Part shown: piece by piece, positions 8,720-17,720 of the stretch
Layout: every line of letters begins with the position of its first letter
Position numbering within the stretch: the stretch's first letter is position 1
Assembly (NCBI GenBank): GCA_944325195.1
Contig: CALUZB010000004.1
Span: 1-64,000, forward strand
Reading direction: 5' to 3'
From: an uncultured Desulfovibrionaceae bacterium
GTDB lineage: Bacteria > Desulfobacterota > Desulfovibrionia > Desulfovibrionales > Desulfovibrionaceae
DNA: 64,000 bases
Made by a program: the position numbers and the translations under genes
Notes under the pieces: model-generated
What the model saw: only the letters and a program-made list of their open reading frames with translations
Databases searched by the model: none
Told to the model about the DNA's origin: nothing

Positions 8720-9544
8720 CTATCGACGGCGCTTAACAATAAGCTTGGACGATGCTTTTTTACGATTTCTGGTCTTATAACCCTTAGTAGGCATACCCCA
8801 GGGCGATACCGGATGACGCCCGCCGGAGCTGCGGCCTTCCCCACCGCCAAGCGGGTGGTCAATGGGGTTCATGGCAACACCGCGCACCTGAGGTCGACGG
8901 CCGAGCCAGCGATTACGGCCGGCTTTACCAAGGCTGATATTTTCATGATCGAGGTTACCGACCTGACCGATTGTCGCAATACAGGCAACCAACACCTTGC
9001 GGATTTCACCGGAGGGCATACGCAAAAGCGCATATTTGCCTTCCTTGGCGGTAAGCTGGGCATAAGCTCCGGCCGCACGACAGAACTGTCCACCCCGTCC
9101 GGGATGCAGTTCAATGTTATGCAAAATGGTACCCACAGGAATATTGTTGATCTGCATCGCATTCCCGGGCTTAATATCCGCGCCTTGTCCGGTGAATACC
9201 TGATCGCCCTGCTTCAGCCCGTTGGGAGCAATAATATACCGTTTTTCACCATCAGCATAGTGCAGCAGTGCAATGCGGGCAGTGCGGTTCGGGTCGTATT
9301 CAATATGGGCCACAACGGCGGGAATGCCGGCTTTGTCGCGCTTAAAGTCGATTATGCGGTAAAGCCGCTTATGGCCGGCGCCCCTGCGGCGGGAAGTAAC
9401 ACGCCCCACATTGTTGCGGCCACTTCGCTCCGGCATCCCATGCACCAAAGAGCGCTCATAACCACTACGAGTAATTTCCTCGAAAGTAGATACTGTCTGA
9501 AAGCGGCGGCCGGCGGAAGTCGGATTTAACTTACGTACGGGCAT
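8720..9544 (-). CDS. rplB: 50S ribosomal protein L2
   Basis: L2 is required for subunit association and lies close to the peptidyl transferase centre. It has 274 residues. The C-terminal motif [19 protein letters not shown] contains the conserved His studied in peptidyl transfer. The N-terminal RNA-binding domain includes [20 protein letters not shown] near residues 41-60. It begins 3 nt after rplW ends. Confidence 0.97.
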   Translation of the reverse strand: MPVRKLNPTSAGRRFQTVSTFEEITRSGYERSLVHGMPERSGRNNVGRVTSRRRGAGHKRLYRIIDFKRDKAGIPAVVAHIEYDPNRTARIALLHYADGEKRYIIAPNGLKQGDQVFTGQGADIKPGNAMQINNIPVGTILHNIELHPGRGGQFCRAAGAYAQLTAKEGKYALLRMPSGEIRKVLVACIATIGQVGNLDHENISLGKAGRNRWLGRRPQVRGVAMNPIDHPLGGGEGRSSGGRHPVSPWGMPTKGYKTRNRKKASSKLIVKRRR

Positions 9545-9547
9545 TGC

Positions 9548-9838
9548 TTATACCCCCTCAAAGAAATCAATTTTATCGCCTTCGGCTAAAGTAACATAAG
9601 CTTTCTTGTAGCCGCTGACTTTACCGACGACTCTGCCATGACGCTGCTTCTGTTCAACTTTACGGTTGACCACATTCACGTCAAGCACTTTCACATTAAA
9701 GGCTTTTTCAACAGCCTTGCCAATCTCAATTTTATTAGCCTGCTTATTCACATAAAAAGCTACTTTATTATCGTCATCGCGAAGCAAAGTTGCCTTTTCA
9801 GAAATAATCGGCCTGATTAAAATCTGTGTATAATCCAT
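9548..9838 (-). CDS. rplW: 50S ribosomal protein L23
   Basis: L23 surrounds the tunnel exit and docks trigger factor and SRP. It has 96 residues. MDYTQILIRPIISEKATLL at the N-terminus and the NVKVLDVNVVNRKVEQKQRH loop are family features. KKAYVTLAEGDKIDFFEGV at the end is typical. It is 11 nt downstream of rplD. Confidence 0.96.
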   Translation of the reverse strand: MDYTQILIRPIISEKATLLRDDDNKVAFYVNKQANKIEIGKAVEKAFNVKVLDVNVVNRKVEQKQRHGRVVGKVSGYKKAYVTLAEGDKIDFFEGV

Positions 9839-9849
9839 GATCCTACCCC

Positions 9850-10485
9850 CTAGGCTTCACTGTTTTGTTTGAAGCGGGCTTCCAGCGGAGCAACAGTTTC
9901 TTCAAGCAGCACCAGTTGGGGATGACGCAAAATATCAAACACGGTAAGCTGGCTTGCAGTCATGACGGTAATACCGGGGACGTTGCGGGCAGAAAGCTTC
10001 AGATTGGTATTTTCCGCTGAAGCCACCACCAAGGCCTTGCTTAAGCCCAGATTGCCGGCAACCTTAACAAACTCTTTGGTCTTGATCTCAGGAAGATCAA
10101 TGGCCTTAACAACCATGAGGTTGTCTTCAGCAAGGCGTGAGGACAAAGCCATTTTCAGGGCCAGCCTGCGCACTTTCTTATTAACTTTGAAGGAATAGTC
10201 GCGAGGCTTGGGAGCAAACAGCACTGCACCGCCCCGCCACAAAGGCGAACGGTTTGAACCTGCACGTGCGCGCCCTGTCCCTTTCTGGGAAAAGGGTTTT
10301 TTCCCGCCGCCGGAAACCTGACCGCGCTCTTTAGCAGCATGGGTACCCGCCCGATAAGCGGCGCGCTGTGCACGCACCACCAAATTAAGGATTTCAGGGC
10401 GAACCGGCACTTCAAAAATATCGGAGTCGAGGTTTATTTCCCCTGCTTCCTGCTTATTCTGATCGTATATCTTCAAAAGAGCCAT
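9850..10485 (-). CDS. rplD: 50S ribosomal protein L4
   Basis: L4 has a globular surface domain and a long loop into the exit tunnel; in E. coli it also represses the S10 operon through the mRNA leader. It has 211 residues. The loop QKGTGRARAGSNRSPLWRGG is near residues 69-88, followed by the PKPRDYSFKVNKKVRRLALK segment. The long leader upstream of rpsJ makes L4 feedback worth considering, but the sequence does not prove it. Confidence 0.97.
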   Translation of the reverse strand: MALLKIYDQNKQEAGEINLDSDIFEVPVRPEILNLVVRAQRAAYRAGTHAAKERGQVSGGGKKPFSQKGTGRARAGSNRSPLWRGGAVLFAPKPRDYSFKVNKKVRRLALKMALSSRLAEDNLMVVKAIDLPEIKTKEFVKVAGNLGLSKALVVASAENTNLKLSARNVPGITVMTASQLTVFDILRHPQLVLLEETVAPLEARFKQNSEA

Positions 10486-10498
10486 TTTTAAAATCTCC

Positions 10499-11125
10499 CT
10501 ACTGCTTCTTGACCATCACCAGGCCGCCCTTGGGGCCGGGAATGGAGCCTTTAATCAAGATGAGATTGTCTTCGGGACGTACTTCAACGATTTGAAGATC
10601 TACCACCGATACGCGCTCATCGCCCAGATGTCCGGCCATTCTCTTGTTCTTGAATACACGACCAGGAAAGGTATGACAACCCGTGGAACCGCCCTGGCGG
10701 TGCACTTTTTCAGCACCATGGCTGTCCGGAGCGCCGCGGAAATTCCAACGCTTCATAACACCGGCATAACCTTTACCGATACTGCGCCCCACTACTGTGA
10801 TGAAATCGCCGCGCTGAAAAATATCCACAGTAATGTCTTGACCAACCTCATATTCGCTGGGCCCCTGCAAACGAATTTCGCGCAAGGTACGGCAAAGCTT
10901 GCCGGATTTGGCAAGATGGCCTTTCAAGGCCTTATTCAGCCTATTTTCCTTGGCTTCGCCAAAACCGATTTGCAGAGCATGATAACCGTCTTTTTCCTGG
11001 TTTTTCACCTGAACAACAGGACAAGGCCCGGCTTCCACCACAGTGACAGGAAGAACAGTGCCGTCGATATCAAAAATTCGGGTCATGCCCAGCTTGCGGC
11101 CGATAATTGCTAATTTTTCTGCCAT
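10499..11125 (-). CDS. rplC: 50S ribosomal protein L3
   Basis: L3 is an early-assembly 50S protein that reaches the peptidyl transferase centre. The chosen ATG gives 208 residues starting [18 protein letters not shown], the family start; the open frame runs 26 codons further upstream into the rpsJ gap and the rpsJ 3' end, but those are not L3-like. The signature [19 protein letters not shown] is near residues 135-153. It follows rpsJ by 19 nt. Confidence 0.97.
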   Translation of the reverse strand: MAEKLAIIGRKLGMTRIFDIDGTVLPVTVVEAGPCPVVQVKNQEKDGYHALQIGFGEAKENRLNKALKGHLAKSGKLCRTLREIRLQGPSEYEVGQDITVDIFQRGDFITVVGRSIGKGYAGVMKRWNFRGAPDSHGAEKVHRQGGSTGCHTFPGRVFKNKRMAGHLGDERVSVVDLQIVEVRPEDNLILIKGSIPGPKGGLVMVKKQ

Positions 11126-11144
11126 GATTTTCACCGCCTTAAAG

Positions 11145-11462
11145 CTAGAGCTTAATTTCCACGTCAACGCCGGCAGGAAGTGAAAGCCTGCCAAGAGCAT
11201 CAACTGTTTGCTGGGTGGGCTCGAGAATATCCATTAATCGCTTGTGAATACGCATTTCAAACTGCTCACGCGACTTTTTATCCACGTGCACACTGCGGTT
11301 TACAGTATACTTATGAATATTGGTGGGCAACGGGATAGGACCAGCCACACCTGCGCCTGTATTGCGGGCCGTATCAACGATCTCGGCCACGGCCTTGTCT
11401 AAAATGCGGTAATCGTAAGCTTTGAGCTTAATCCTGATACGATCACTGCTTACTGTCGTCAT
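11145..11462 (-). CDS. rpsJ: 30S ribosomal protein S10
   Basis: S10 is in the 30S head and also acts as NusE in antitermination complexes. The chosen ATG gives 105 residues beginning [21 protein letters not shown], described by its first 21 positions. The open frame continues 79 codons upstream but without S10 similarity. The signature [20 protein letters not shown] is near residues 35-54. A GGAGAGAAGAA purine stretch precedes the ATG. It is the first gene of the cluster; fusA and tuf are not immediately upstream. Confidence 0.97.
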   Translation of the reverse strand: MTTVSSDRIRIKLKAYDYRILDKAVAEIVDTARNTGAGVAGPIPLPTNIHKYTVNRSVHVDKKSREQFEMRIHKRLMDILEPTQQTVDALGRLSLPAGVDVEIKL

Positions 11463-11542
11463 TTCTTCTCTCCGTATCTCAAAAGACGCTTTTGGCCTTG
11501 CCTGCCGAATTTCCCGGCGGCCAGTATTCCTCACCAAGGCGA

Positions 11543-11569
11543 AACCTGAAAACTCTGCCGGTTCAGGTT
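11543..11569 (-). promoter_or_regulatory. Leader hairpin upstream of rpsJ
   Basis: A perfect 8-bp stem, AACCTGAA / TTCAGGTT, with an 11-nt loop lies about 80 nt before the rpsJ ATG on the minus strand. Its position in the presumed S10 leader suggests a site for translational or transcriptional feedback. The stem is seen; the role is inferred. Confidence 0.4.
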
Positions 11570-11651
11570 CCTTAATCGGAAATTCGCTTTGAACAGTTTC
11601 CTGCAAGCGGGCTATTGAAGAATGATCGTTTGGGCAGCCGGGCTGACCTAA

Positions 11652-11670
11652 CCGGACCTCATCCTTCCTT
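11652..11670. repeat. 19-bp repeat, copy 1
   Basis: CCGGACCTCATCCTTCCTT is identical at 11652-11670 and 34289-34307. Both copies also have TGAC eight bases before the repeat. Both lie in gene-free DNA, upstream of rpsJ and upstream of guaB respectively. It is too long for chance in a window of this size, but its function is unknown. Confidence 0.6.
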
Positions 11671-11770
11671 ACATAGCCTTTTCCATATAGTCCTTTCACA
11701 GTCTATGCGAAGGTATATCCCACGTTTGACAGCCCGACTTAAAAAGGTCAGGTGGTCCGCAGGGTTACCG

Positions 11771-11791
11771 GCGGCAGACATCTGTCTGCCG
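11771..11791. promoter_or_regulatory. Stable hairpin in S10 leader
   Basis: CGGCAGAC and GTCTGCCG form a perfect 8-bp stem around a 4-nt loop (ATCT). It lies about 310 nt upstream of rpsJ. It could be a terminator or attenuator element, but no T-run follows on the minus strand. Confidence 0.4.
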
Positions 11792-11935
11792 GATTTACTA
11801 CCTTACAGCCCGGCATAATTTGGAAGCCTTGGCGGGCTGGAACGGCGCACATTAAATGAGGCAACGCCTGCAATTTCAAAGCAACGCTGCCGTTTTCCGG
11901 CGCGCTGCCTGCGCTTAAAGGGACTTATGCCCTTC

Positions 11936-11956
11936 CTCCCCAGCCGTTACGGGGAG
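11936..11956. promoter_or_regulatory. GC-rich hairpin in S10 leader
   Basis: CTCCCC and GGGGAG form a 6-bp GC stem with a 9-nt loop, and the flanking GGGACT / AGTCCC can pair as an alternative or outer stem. It lies 50-80 nt downstream of the candidate promoter on the minus strand, within the presumed leader. Confidence 0.4.
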
Positions 11957-12006
11957 TCCCAACCTTGAGTTATGGCTGACAGGCCATTCTACAAGACCAG
12001 GGCGAT

Positions 12007-12035
12007 TAAATACTCTTGCTTGTCAATCTAGTCAA
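12007..12035 (-). promoter_or_regulatory. Candidate promoter of the S10 ribosomal operon
   Basis: On the minus strand TTGACT (12035-12030) is followed after 17 bp by TATTTA (12012-12007). The -35 matches five of six consensus bases and the -10 about three of six. Transcription would start near 12000 and give a leader of about 540 nt before rpsJ. It is the best promoter-like pair I see in the region but is unproven. Confidence 0.4.
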
Positions 12036-12589
12036 GCATTATTTCTAAAATTGACCAACTTTTTATGGTTTGGTCATGGGCTGTTCCGGCGCACACCTTT
12101 AAACTGATTTATAAAACAGCAAAGGAAATTAACGTCAAACAGAAAAACACTTTCTAAAGCCGGACAAAACCATCTCGGCCAACCATAATGACAGCCTCAA
12201 CCGGACTTCAAAACAGCCGAAAAGCCCAAAGCGAAAAAGCGCTTCCGCTTTCCGTCGCATCAGCAGATGTCCCGATTTCACCTCGTCTTATGAACAGCAT
12301 CAGCTTAACGTTGTGTAATTACAAAGCTTCTCTGCTTTAGTTGATTAACGCTTTAAAAACCTGTGGACTTTCACCCGGAAATGTGATTGTTATGCTCTGC
12401 TGGGCAACCGGCGTCCGGGCTGGTCTGAGGCTGCTTCCCTGCTTGGTGCATAAAGCACAGCCTCAGACTCGGCCCTTTCCTCTGTCCTATCTTTTTCCGC
12501 CCATAAGACTTCTAATTTCCAACGCGCTCCCTGAAACAACTCTGGTCAAATTGAAACATATGCGGTAAATTATGTTTTGAGGAGTCTGC

Positions 12590-14518
12590 GTGAAGGAACT
12601 TAGCTCAAATATGAAACAGCTTGGACCAACACTGGCCGTATTAGCACTTGTGTTGATTCATCTCCTTTGCTGCACATGTGCAGATGCGCATGCCCAGGGC
12701 ATTGTTTTCTCCTCGCAAAACAGCAAACTGCCGGTGAGTTTTGAGCATTCCGAATATCGGCTTGCTTCTGAGCCGGAAGCACTACTGATAATGCTGGAAT
12801 TAACCCCTGCTGACGGGCACTACGCCTATGCCAATGATCCCGGGGAAGCGCTGGGGCGTCCTACTGAGGTCAAGCCTATACATAAAGCCAATGGCCCCGC
12901 GCCGGAATTTGAAATCATCTACCCTCTCGGTAAACAAATTGCCGATATCTATTCCGACGGGAAACAGGTTAATGTTTACGATCGTACTGTGCCTGTTTTC
13001 ATTAGTCTGCGCCCCGGCTCAACATCCGCATCGCTCACCGGCGATACCACCGGCATGGGCAACGCCACTGCCAATATTTTTACAGATGGGAAGCTCCGCC
13101 TGGATCTGGAAGTCAGTTTGCTGCTCTGCTCAATCACCAACTGCACCCCGGTGAGAACCCTGATTCCGGTGGAGATTTCCGCCGACTCGCCCCTGCCGTT
13201 TGCAGAAGAACAGGCCTGGTGGCCGGAATTTGCCGAAGCCCGCAACATCATTCAAAACGCAATGCCGGCGATGACGCCGGTGTACGACACACCGGGTCTG
13301 GAAATTGAAAGCCTGGGAAAAGCAATCATTTTTGGTTTGCTTGCCGGTTTGATTTTAAATTTCATGCCCTGTGTTTTTCCGGTGGTCAGCCTGAAATTGC
13401 TGTCTTTTATCATAACCCTGGGCCAGCCCGATTCAGAAAAACGCATTCGAGCCTTCCGTCACCAGAATCTGATGTTCTCGCTGGGCGTAATTGTCTGGTT
13501 TTCATTACTTTCCGCTCTGCTCTCCGCGATGGATATGCTGTGGGGTCAGATTTTCCAAAGCCAGACCATGGTGATCGTCATTCTGTTGCTTGTGTTCACT
13601 CTTACCCTCAGCCTGTTCGGGCTGTTTATGCTGCCCTCATTCGCTTTCAGGGAAAAACAGGGACGGGTGACCAAACGCAGCGCCTTTATCACCGGCATGT
13701 TATCCACCTGCTTGGCCACACCCTGCAGCGGCCCTCTGCTGGGCGGGGTGCTGGGTTGGAGTTTCAACCAGTCGCAACCCACCCTCGGCATAGTGTTCAT
13801 CACTGTGGGTCTGGGTATGGCCAGCCCCTATCTGCTGCTGGCCGCATTCCCCAAAATGGGCCGCTATTTCCCAAAACCGGGCCCTTGGCTTGCAAAACTG
13901 GAAGTCGCCCTGGGGTTCTTCCTGCTTCTGACTTGCGCCTATCTGCTCAGCCTGCTTACCAAAGAAGCTAAAATCGGAGCGGGCATCGCTCTCTTCCTGC
14001 TCTTTTGCCTGGGCTGGCTGTGGGGAAAACACCAAAACAAGCGCGGCCTGAACGTCATTTTCTATTGGCGCTGGCTTTTTGGCTGCCTTCTGGCCTTGTT
14101 CATATTCTTAGGTATCTGGAACCAGATAATATTCAAGGAAGCTGAGACACGCTGGGTGCCGTATTCAGAAGAACTGTTCCTGGCTGCGAACAGCAATAAG
14201 AATATTGTGCTCGACTTTACCGCCGACTGGTGCCCGAACTGCAAACTGCTTGAGCGCACAGTGTTTACCAATGACCTGATGGAAGATTGGGAAACCAGAT
14301 ACAATGCCATATTCATGCAGGTTGACCTGACCCATGACAACCCGCAAGGCTATGCGCTGCTTTCCGCCCTGAACAGTAACAGCATACCGGTGGTTGCCCT
14401 TTTCCCAAGCCAAACTGAAGACAGCCGCGAACTGGCTCCAGTGGTTCTGCGCGATTTGTTCGGAACCGCCCGCCTGGAGGAAGCCGCGGAAAAGGCCTGG
14501 ACAAACTCAAGTGAATGA
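12590..14518 (+). CDS. dsbD: Thiol:disulfide interchange protein DsbD
   Basis: DsbD moves electrons from cytoplasmic thioredoxin across the inner membrane to periplasmic thiol enzymes. Of 642 residues, 1-36 are a signal sequence. The N-terminal periplasmic domain carries the Cys pair C180/C185. The membrane domain has eight or so segments with the redox cysteines in NFMPCVFP (C261) and CLATPCSG (C374, C379). The C-terminal thioredoxin-like domain has the active site WCPNC (C548, C551). The start is GTG with GAGGAG 8 nt upstream; ATG at codon 8 is an alternative. It is the first gene of a plus-strand run. Confidence 0.95.
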   Translation: MKELSSNMKQLGPTLAVLALVLIHLLCCTCADAHAQGIVFSSQNSKLPVSFEHSEYRLASEPEALLIMLELTPADGHYAYANDPGEALGRPTEVKPIHKANGPAPEFEIIYPLGKQIADIYSDGKQVNVYDRTVPVFISLRPGSTSASLTGDTTGMGNATANIFTDGKLRLDLEVSLLLCSITNCTPVRTLIPVEISADSPLPFAEEQAWWPEFAEARNIIQNAMPAMTPVYDTPGLEIESLGKAIIFGLLAGLILNFMPCVFPVVSLKLLSFIITLGQPDSEKRIRAFRHQNLMFSLGVIVWFSLLSALLSAMDMLWGQIFQSQTMVIVILLLVFTLTLSLFGLFMLPSFAFREKQGRVTKRSAFITGMLSTCLATPCSGPLLGGVLGWSFNQSQPTLGIVFITVGLGMASPYLLLAAFPKMGRYFPKPGPWLAKLEVALGFFLLLTCAYLLSLLTKEAKIGAGIALFLLFCLGWLWGKHQNKRGLNVIFYWRWLFGCLLALFIFLGIWNQIIFKEAETRWVPYSEELFLAANSNKNIVLDFTADWCPNCKLLERTVFTNDLMEDWETRYNAIFMQVDLTHDNPQGYALLSALNSNSIPVVALFPSQTEDSRELAPVVLRDLFGTARLEEAAEKAWTNSSE

Positions 14519-14602
14519 AGCTGAAAAACATGTACTCCCAATTAATCCCGTTGCACAAAACTCCGTCTGTTGTTAAATATTGGATTGAGCGAGGGTGGAA
14601 CA

Positions 14603-15547
14603 ATGACTCGGAAACAATGCTATATTCTCCTGGGCATAAGCGAGGGAAGTAGTCTGGAAGAGGTCAAGCGCGCTTACCGTAAACGTGCTTTTGAACTGCA
14701 TCCGGACCTCAACCCCGCCCCCGACGCCAGCAGGAAGTTCCAGCAGCTTAACGAGGCCTATGTTCTGCTTCTAAGCTTCCTTGAGGAAGACAACAACCTC
14801 AACAGTCACGCTGAAAGGCAGGCGGCTTTCAGGCAACAGAACTTCTCCGCGGCCGATCAGACAAGCCGCCCCGGCGGCAGAGCGCGCTCCGCCTACACCG
14901 GCGCTGCCAGAAATATATTTAAAGCCACAGATGAGGCAGACCCCCAAAAAAAAGGCGATGCAAAATCAGAAGCTTCCGACTCCGGGCAGTTCCAAAAAAC
15001 AAAAGCCCGGGCAACTGCTGCACAAGCTTCAGACAGACCGGACAACTCCGCGCAAAAAGGCGGAAATACCGCAGCCGGGTCGGGACTTTTCTTTCATAAA
15101 GCAGATGCGGAATCACATTTAAGTCGGGAAGAAGTGCTTTCCGGAGTTCTGCGCGACCCGTTTGCACGCAGGGTCTTTGAAGATATTTACAGCGAAATCA
15201 AACAGAGCGGGAGAAAGGCCGGCAAACTCCTGCAAAAAAGCGGGCGCGACATTGCGGATCTGTTCCCGGTGCGGAGCAGCCGCGGTTTGATCCATTCAAT
15301 TAAAGACTGGTTGCGCAAGCAGATAGATGATGAACAAACCGTGGCCGTGCCTGTGCACAATTTACGACCGGGAATGCGCATCCGCCTGCAGATACAGCAG
15401 GGCATGTCCGGTAATGTGCAAAATATAGAAGTGACTATCCCTACGGACTACACGCCGGGAAGGCCAATGCGCCTGAAGGGTCTGGGCAGAAAAATCGGCC
15501 CTTGGCTCGGCGATTTATATTTGAGGCTTATTCCCAAATTAGTGTAA
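14603..15547 (+). CDS. J-domain protein with DnaJ-like C-terminal domain
   Basis: A 314-residue protein. Residues 3-67 are a J domain with the HPD motif at 33-35, which stimulates the ATPase of an Hsp70 partner. Residues 70-170 are low-complexity and polar, probably disordered. The last 60 residues (GMRIRLQIQQGMSG to GDLYLRLIPKLV) resemble the final substrate-binding or dimerisation domain of DnaJ. The zinc-finger domain is absent, so this is a class B/C type co-chaperone, not canonical DnaJ. The ATG is chosen over one 11 codons upstream because MTRKQCYILLG matches the domain start and GAGGGTGGA lies 3 nt upstream. Its Hsp70 partner and role are unknown. Confidence 0.75.
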   Translation: MTRKQCYILLGISEGSSLEEVKRAYRKRAFELHPDLNPAPDASRKFQQLNEAYVLLLSFLEEDNNLNSHAERQAAFRQQNFSAADQTSRPGGRARSAYTGAARNIFKATDEADPQKKGDAKSEASDSGQFQKTKARATAAQASDRPDNSAQKGGNTAAGSGLFFHKADAESHLSREEVLSGVLRDPFARRVFEDIYSEIKQSGRKAGKLLQKSGRDIADLFPVRSSRGLIHSIKDWLRKQIDDEQTVAVPVHNLRPGMRIRLQIQQGMSGNVQNIEVTIPTDYTPGRPMRLKGLGRKIGPWLGDLYLRLIPKLV

Positions 15548-15865
15548 CTCCTCTTCCGGGTCTTAAGCCATTCTGATATTAAAACAACCTGACCCGACAG
15601 AATGCTCCGGCAATGCGGGCATGGCCTAAGTCCAGCGATGTTTTCACAGACCGGCTTACCAGTCTGAAAACGGAAGTTTCAACACAATATGCCTGACGGC
15701 TCAAACTTCTTTACTGCAAAACAGCTTCAGGCTTAAGGAATTTATGCCCCGCTCCGGTTATGATGAGTACTACAATACCCATAGAACTTCCCTGCAAGTT
15801 GCTCCCGGATACGGCTGATGAGTGACGAAAGGGAATCATAACTATAATTACGAACAGGAGACCTT
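15548..15865. other. Gap with one imperfect hairpin
   Basis: No gene is visible. GTTTTCACAGAC (15640-15651) pairs with GTCTGAAAAC (15662-15671) with a 2-nt bulge, making a stem-loop that could end dsbD/J-domain transcription. AGGAG at its right end belongs to the next gene. Confidence 0.4.
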
Positions 15866-17179
15866 ATGCCTTTTTCCTCAAAAAAAGCCCTGAAAATTGC
15901 GCTGCGTTGCGCAATTCTGCTTATTCTGGCCATAATTACGGTAAGCCTGTTTTATTCCAAAGAAATAAGCCAGATTTACCGCGAATGGAAAACCGGCGGC
16001 AGCTCGCAGGAGAGCATCGCCTTAACACGTCCAACCCCGGGAAACGCTTCCGGCAATACTGCCGGGGGTACCGCCGCCCGCTCCGGCTCTGCCGATACCA
16101 ACACCTTTTCTTCCGCAATTCCGGGGTATGGGCTGCCCGACCCCGGCAACATGTTCGAGCAATCCCAATCCGACGTCGCCGCCACTACAGCACCGGCTGA
16201 TGACGGGAATTTCAGCAACTCTGAACCGGCCGAGGCAACTGAAAATGCTGAAAATCCCCCTGCAGGACTTACAGACAACGCAACAGGCCATTCCAATATC
16301 CCGCCGTCCGCACACGAACCGGTGGGCGGCGTGGAAATAACCACCGCCAGTGGCCAGCAGGTGCAGGTGGGCGGTGTGGCCCCGCTGCAACGCCAGGACA
16401 GCATCATCACCCGAGGCTTCATCTATGAACTGGCCGGATTTCTGGTGAATTCATATTACCCCGCCGGAACTCATCAGAATGCCGGGCAAAGCGGATATAT
16501 CAGCACGTCACTGCTCAATTTAAACGTTCACTACGGAGCGGACACGCCCCGCTATTTCGGACGGGAGCGGGCAGTGGTTTTGCGCTACATTCTTTCTCCG
16601 TCCATGTTGGAAGCATTATACAGGCTTTATGAGGACGATTTTTTAACGGCCATGCAGCAGATCTCCGCAACAGAAGAACGCCGGTTTTCCGGGGGGACGC
16701 GCCGGATGACCCAAGCGGAGCAGAAACGCATGTTCGCCGACTATGCGGTTTACTCTGAAGGTCTGGCAGCTTTGTTCGAAGCATGCGCCGCCAGTCCGGC
16801 GATCAGAGAAAAACTTGACGCCTACTATGCAGCCGCGGTAGAAAATGTTGCCCGTAATCAGGCTTACATCGAAGCGAGCATTGCTTACGACCAGGCCGCC
16901 CCGGAAAATGAAAGCCGGGCCAAAGCCGCTTTGAACCAGGCTCAGACCGCGTACGACAACAGCTTCAAGTTGCGCGAAGAAGCGCGCGACAGTTTGCTGC
17001 TCAGCCTCAAACGCTATCCGGGAGTGCGCACTTTGAGCGATTCAAACATCCTGTACGGAGCAGGCTGGATCAAACGCCGGCTGGCTGACGACAGTGCAAA
17101 TGCGGATACTCTGTCCTCTGTCTCGCGCATCCTGAACAGTCTTGCGGCAGAAATGAAGAAACTGGGCGAGGCGGCTTAG
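15866..17179 (+). CDS. Unknown membrane-anchored protein with helical C-terminal domain
   Basis: I do not recognise this 437-residue protein. AGGAG 8 nt before the ATG supports the start. Residues 8-29 are one hydrophobic segment preceded by Lys/Arg, so it is an N-in single-span or uncleaved signal-anchor protein. Residues 35-160 are rich in Ala, Gly, Pro, Ser and Asn, like a periplasmic linker. Residues 170-437 are a folded, mostly helical domain with several Tyr (FLVNSYYP, DTPRYFGRERAVVLRY, QTAYDNSF). There are no cysteines apart from those in the TM segment and CAAS. Its stop overlaps the cobU GTG by one base. A periplasmic structural or assembly role is possible but unproven. Confidence 0.7.
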   Translation: MPFSSKKALKIALRCAILLILAIITVSLFYSKEISQIYREWKTGGSSQESIALTRPTPGNASGNTAGGTAARSGSADTNTFSSAIPGYGLPDPGNMFEQSQSDVAATTAPADDGNFSNSEPAEATENAENPPAGLTDNATGHSNIPPSAHEPVGGVEITTASGQQVQVGGVAPLQRQDSIITRGFIYELAGFLVNSYYPAGTHQNAGQSGYISTSLLNLNVHYGADTPRYFGRERAVVLRYILSPSMLEALYRLYEDDFLTAMQQISATEERRFSGGTRRMTQAEQKRMFADYAVYSEGLAALFEACAASPAIREKLDAYYAAAVENVARNQAYIEASIAYDQAAPENESRAKAALNQAQTAYDNSFKLREEARDSLLLSLKRYPGVRTLSDSNILYGAGWIKRRLADDSANADTLSSVSRILNSLAAEMKKLGEAA

Positions 17180-17715
17180 TGCTCTGTCTGGTATTGGGAG
17201 GACGGCGCAGCGGCAAAAGCGATTGGGCCGAACAGCAGGCGCTGGCAAGTTCCAGGCAGAATTTGGTTTATCTCGCAACCTGCCGCCCTTCGGACAAAGC
17301 TATGCAGGAACGAGTAGCCCTGCATCGGAACCGTCGCGCCCAACACCCGCGTACCTGGATTTTGCGGGAAGAACCGGTTCAGCTTGCCGCCGCTCTGGAC
17401 GAAATCAGCCGGACAACGCCTGATTGTTTAGTATTGTTGGACTGCCTGACCCTGTGGCTGGCGAACCTCATGGAAACTCACAGCAACGGGCAAATTGCCG
17501 CGGAAACAGACCGGCTGCTTGAGGCGGCGCAAAATTTCGCCGGAGACCTGATCGTGGTCAGCAACGAAGTGGGTCTGGGCATAGCCCCGGCCAGCGAGTT
17601 AGGAAACCGTTTCATCGACCAGGCCGGCATTCTCAACCGGAAAACCGCTCATGTGGCTGCTGAAGTGGTTTTCATAACTGCCGGATTGCCTTTTTACCTG
17701 AAACAAAGGAGTTGA
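17179..17715 (+). CDS. cobU: Adenosylcobinamide kinase / adenosylcobinamide-phosphate guanylyltransferase
   Basis: CobU phosphorylates adenosylcobinamide and then adds GMP, steps in assembling the nucleotide loop of vitamin B12 coenzyme. Of 178 residues, the P-loop GGRRSGKS is at 7-14. The motif ERVALHRNRR contains the conserved His that accepts GMP, and LVLLDCLTLWLANLM matches the Walker B region. The start is GTG overlapping the upstream stop (TAGTG). It fits an organism that uses B12, as the B12-dependent reductase at 27265 also suggests. No other cob genes are in the window. Confidence 0.93.
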   Translation: MLCLVLGGRRSGKSDWAEQQALASSRQNLVYLATCRPSDKAMQERVALHRNRRAQHPRTWILREEPVQLAAALDEISRTTPDCLVLLDCLTLWLANLMETHSNGQIAAETDRLLEAAQNFAGDLIVVSNEVGLGIAPASELGNRFIDQAGILNRKTAHVAAEVVFITAGLPFYLKQRS

Positions 17716-17720
17716 GGATA

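Larger units (their letters stand above)
11463..12589. other. 1.1-kb divergent intergenic region between rpsJ and dsbD
   Basis: No credible gene is visible on either strand. The left half is the probable leader of the ribosomal operon and holds three hairpins (11543-11569, 11771-11791, 11936-11956), a candidate minus-strand promoter (12007-12035) and one copy of a 19-bp sequence repeated at 34289. The right half, 12040-12570, is moderately AT-rich and should contain the dsbD promoter; the only candidate seen is a weak TGGTCA / TAAATT pair near 12543-12571. Confidence 0.6.

Noticed and set aside
12341-12568. A 75-codon frame before dsbD
   Set aside because: No ribosome site or recognisable sequence, and it overlaps the probable dsbD promoter.
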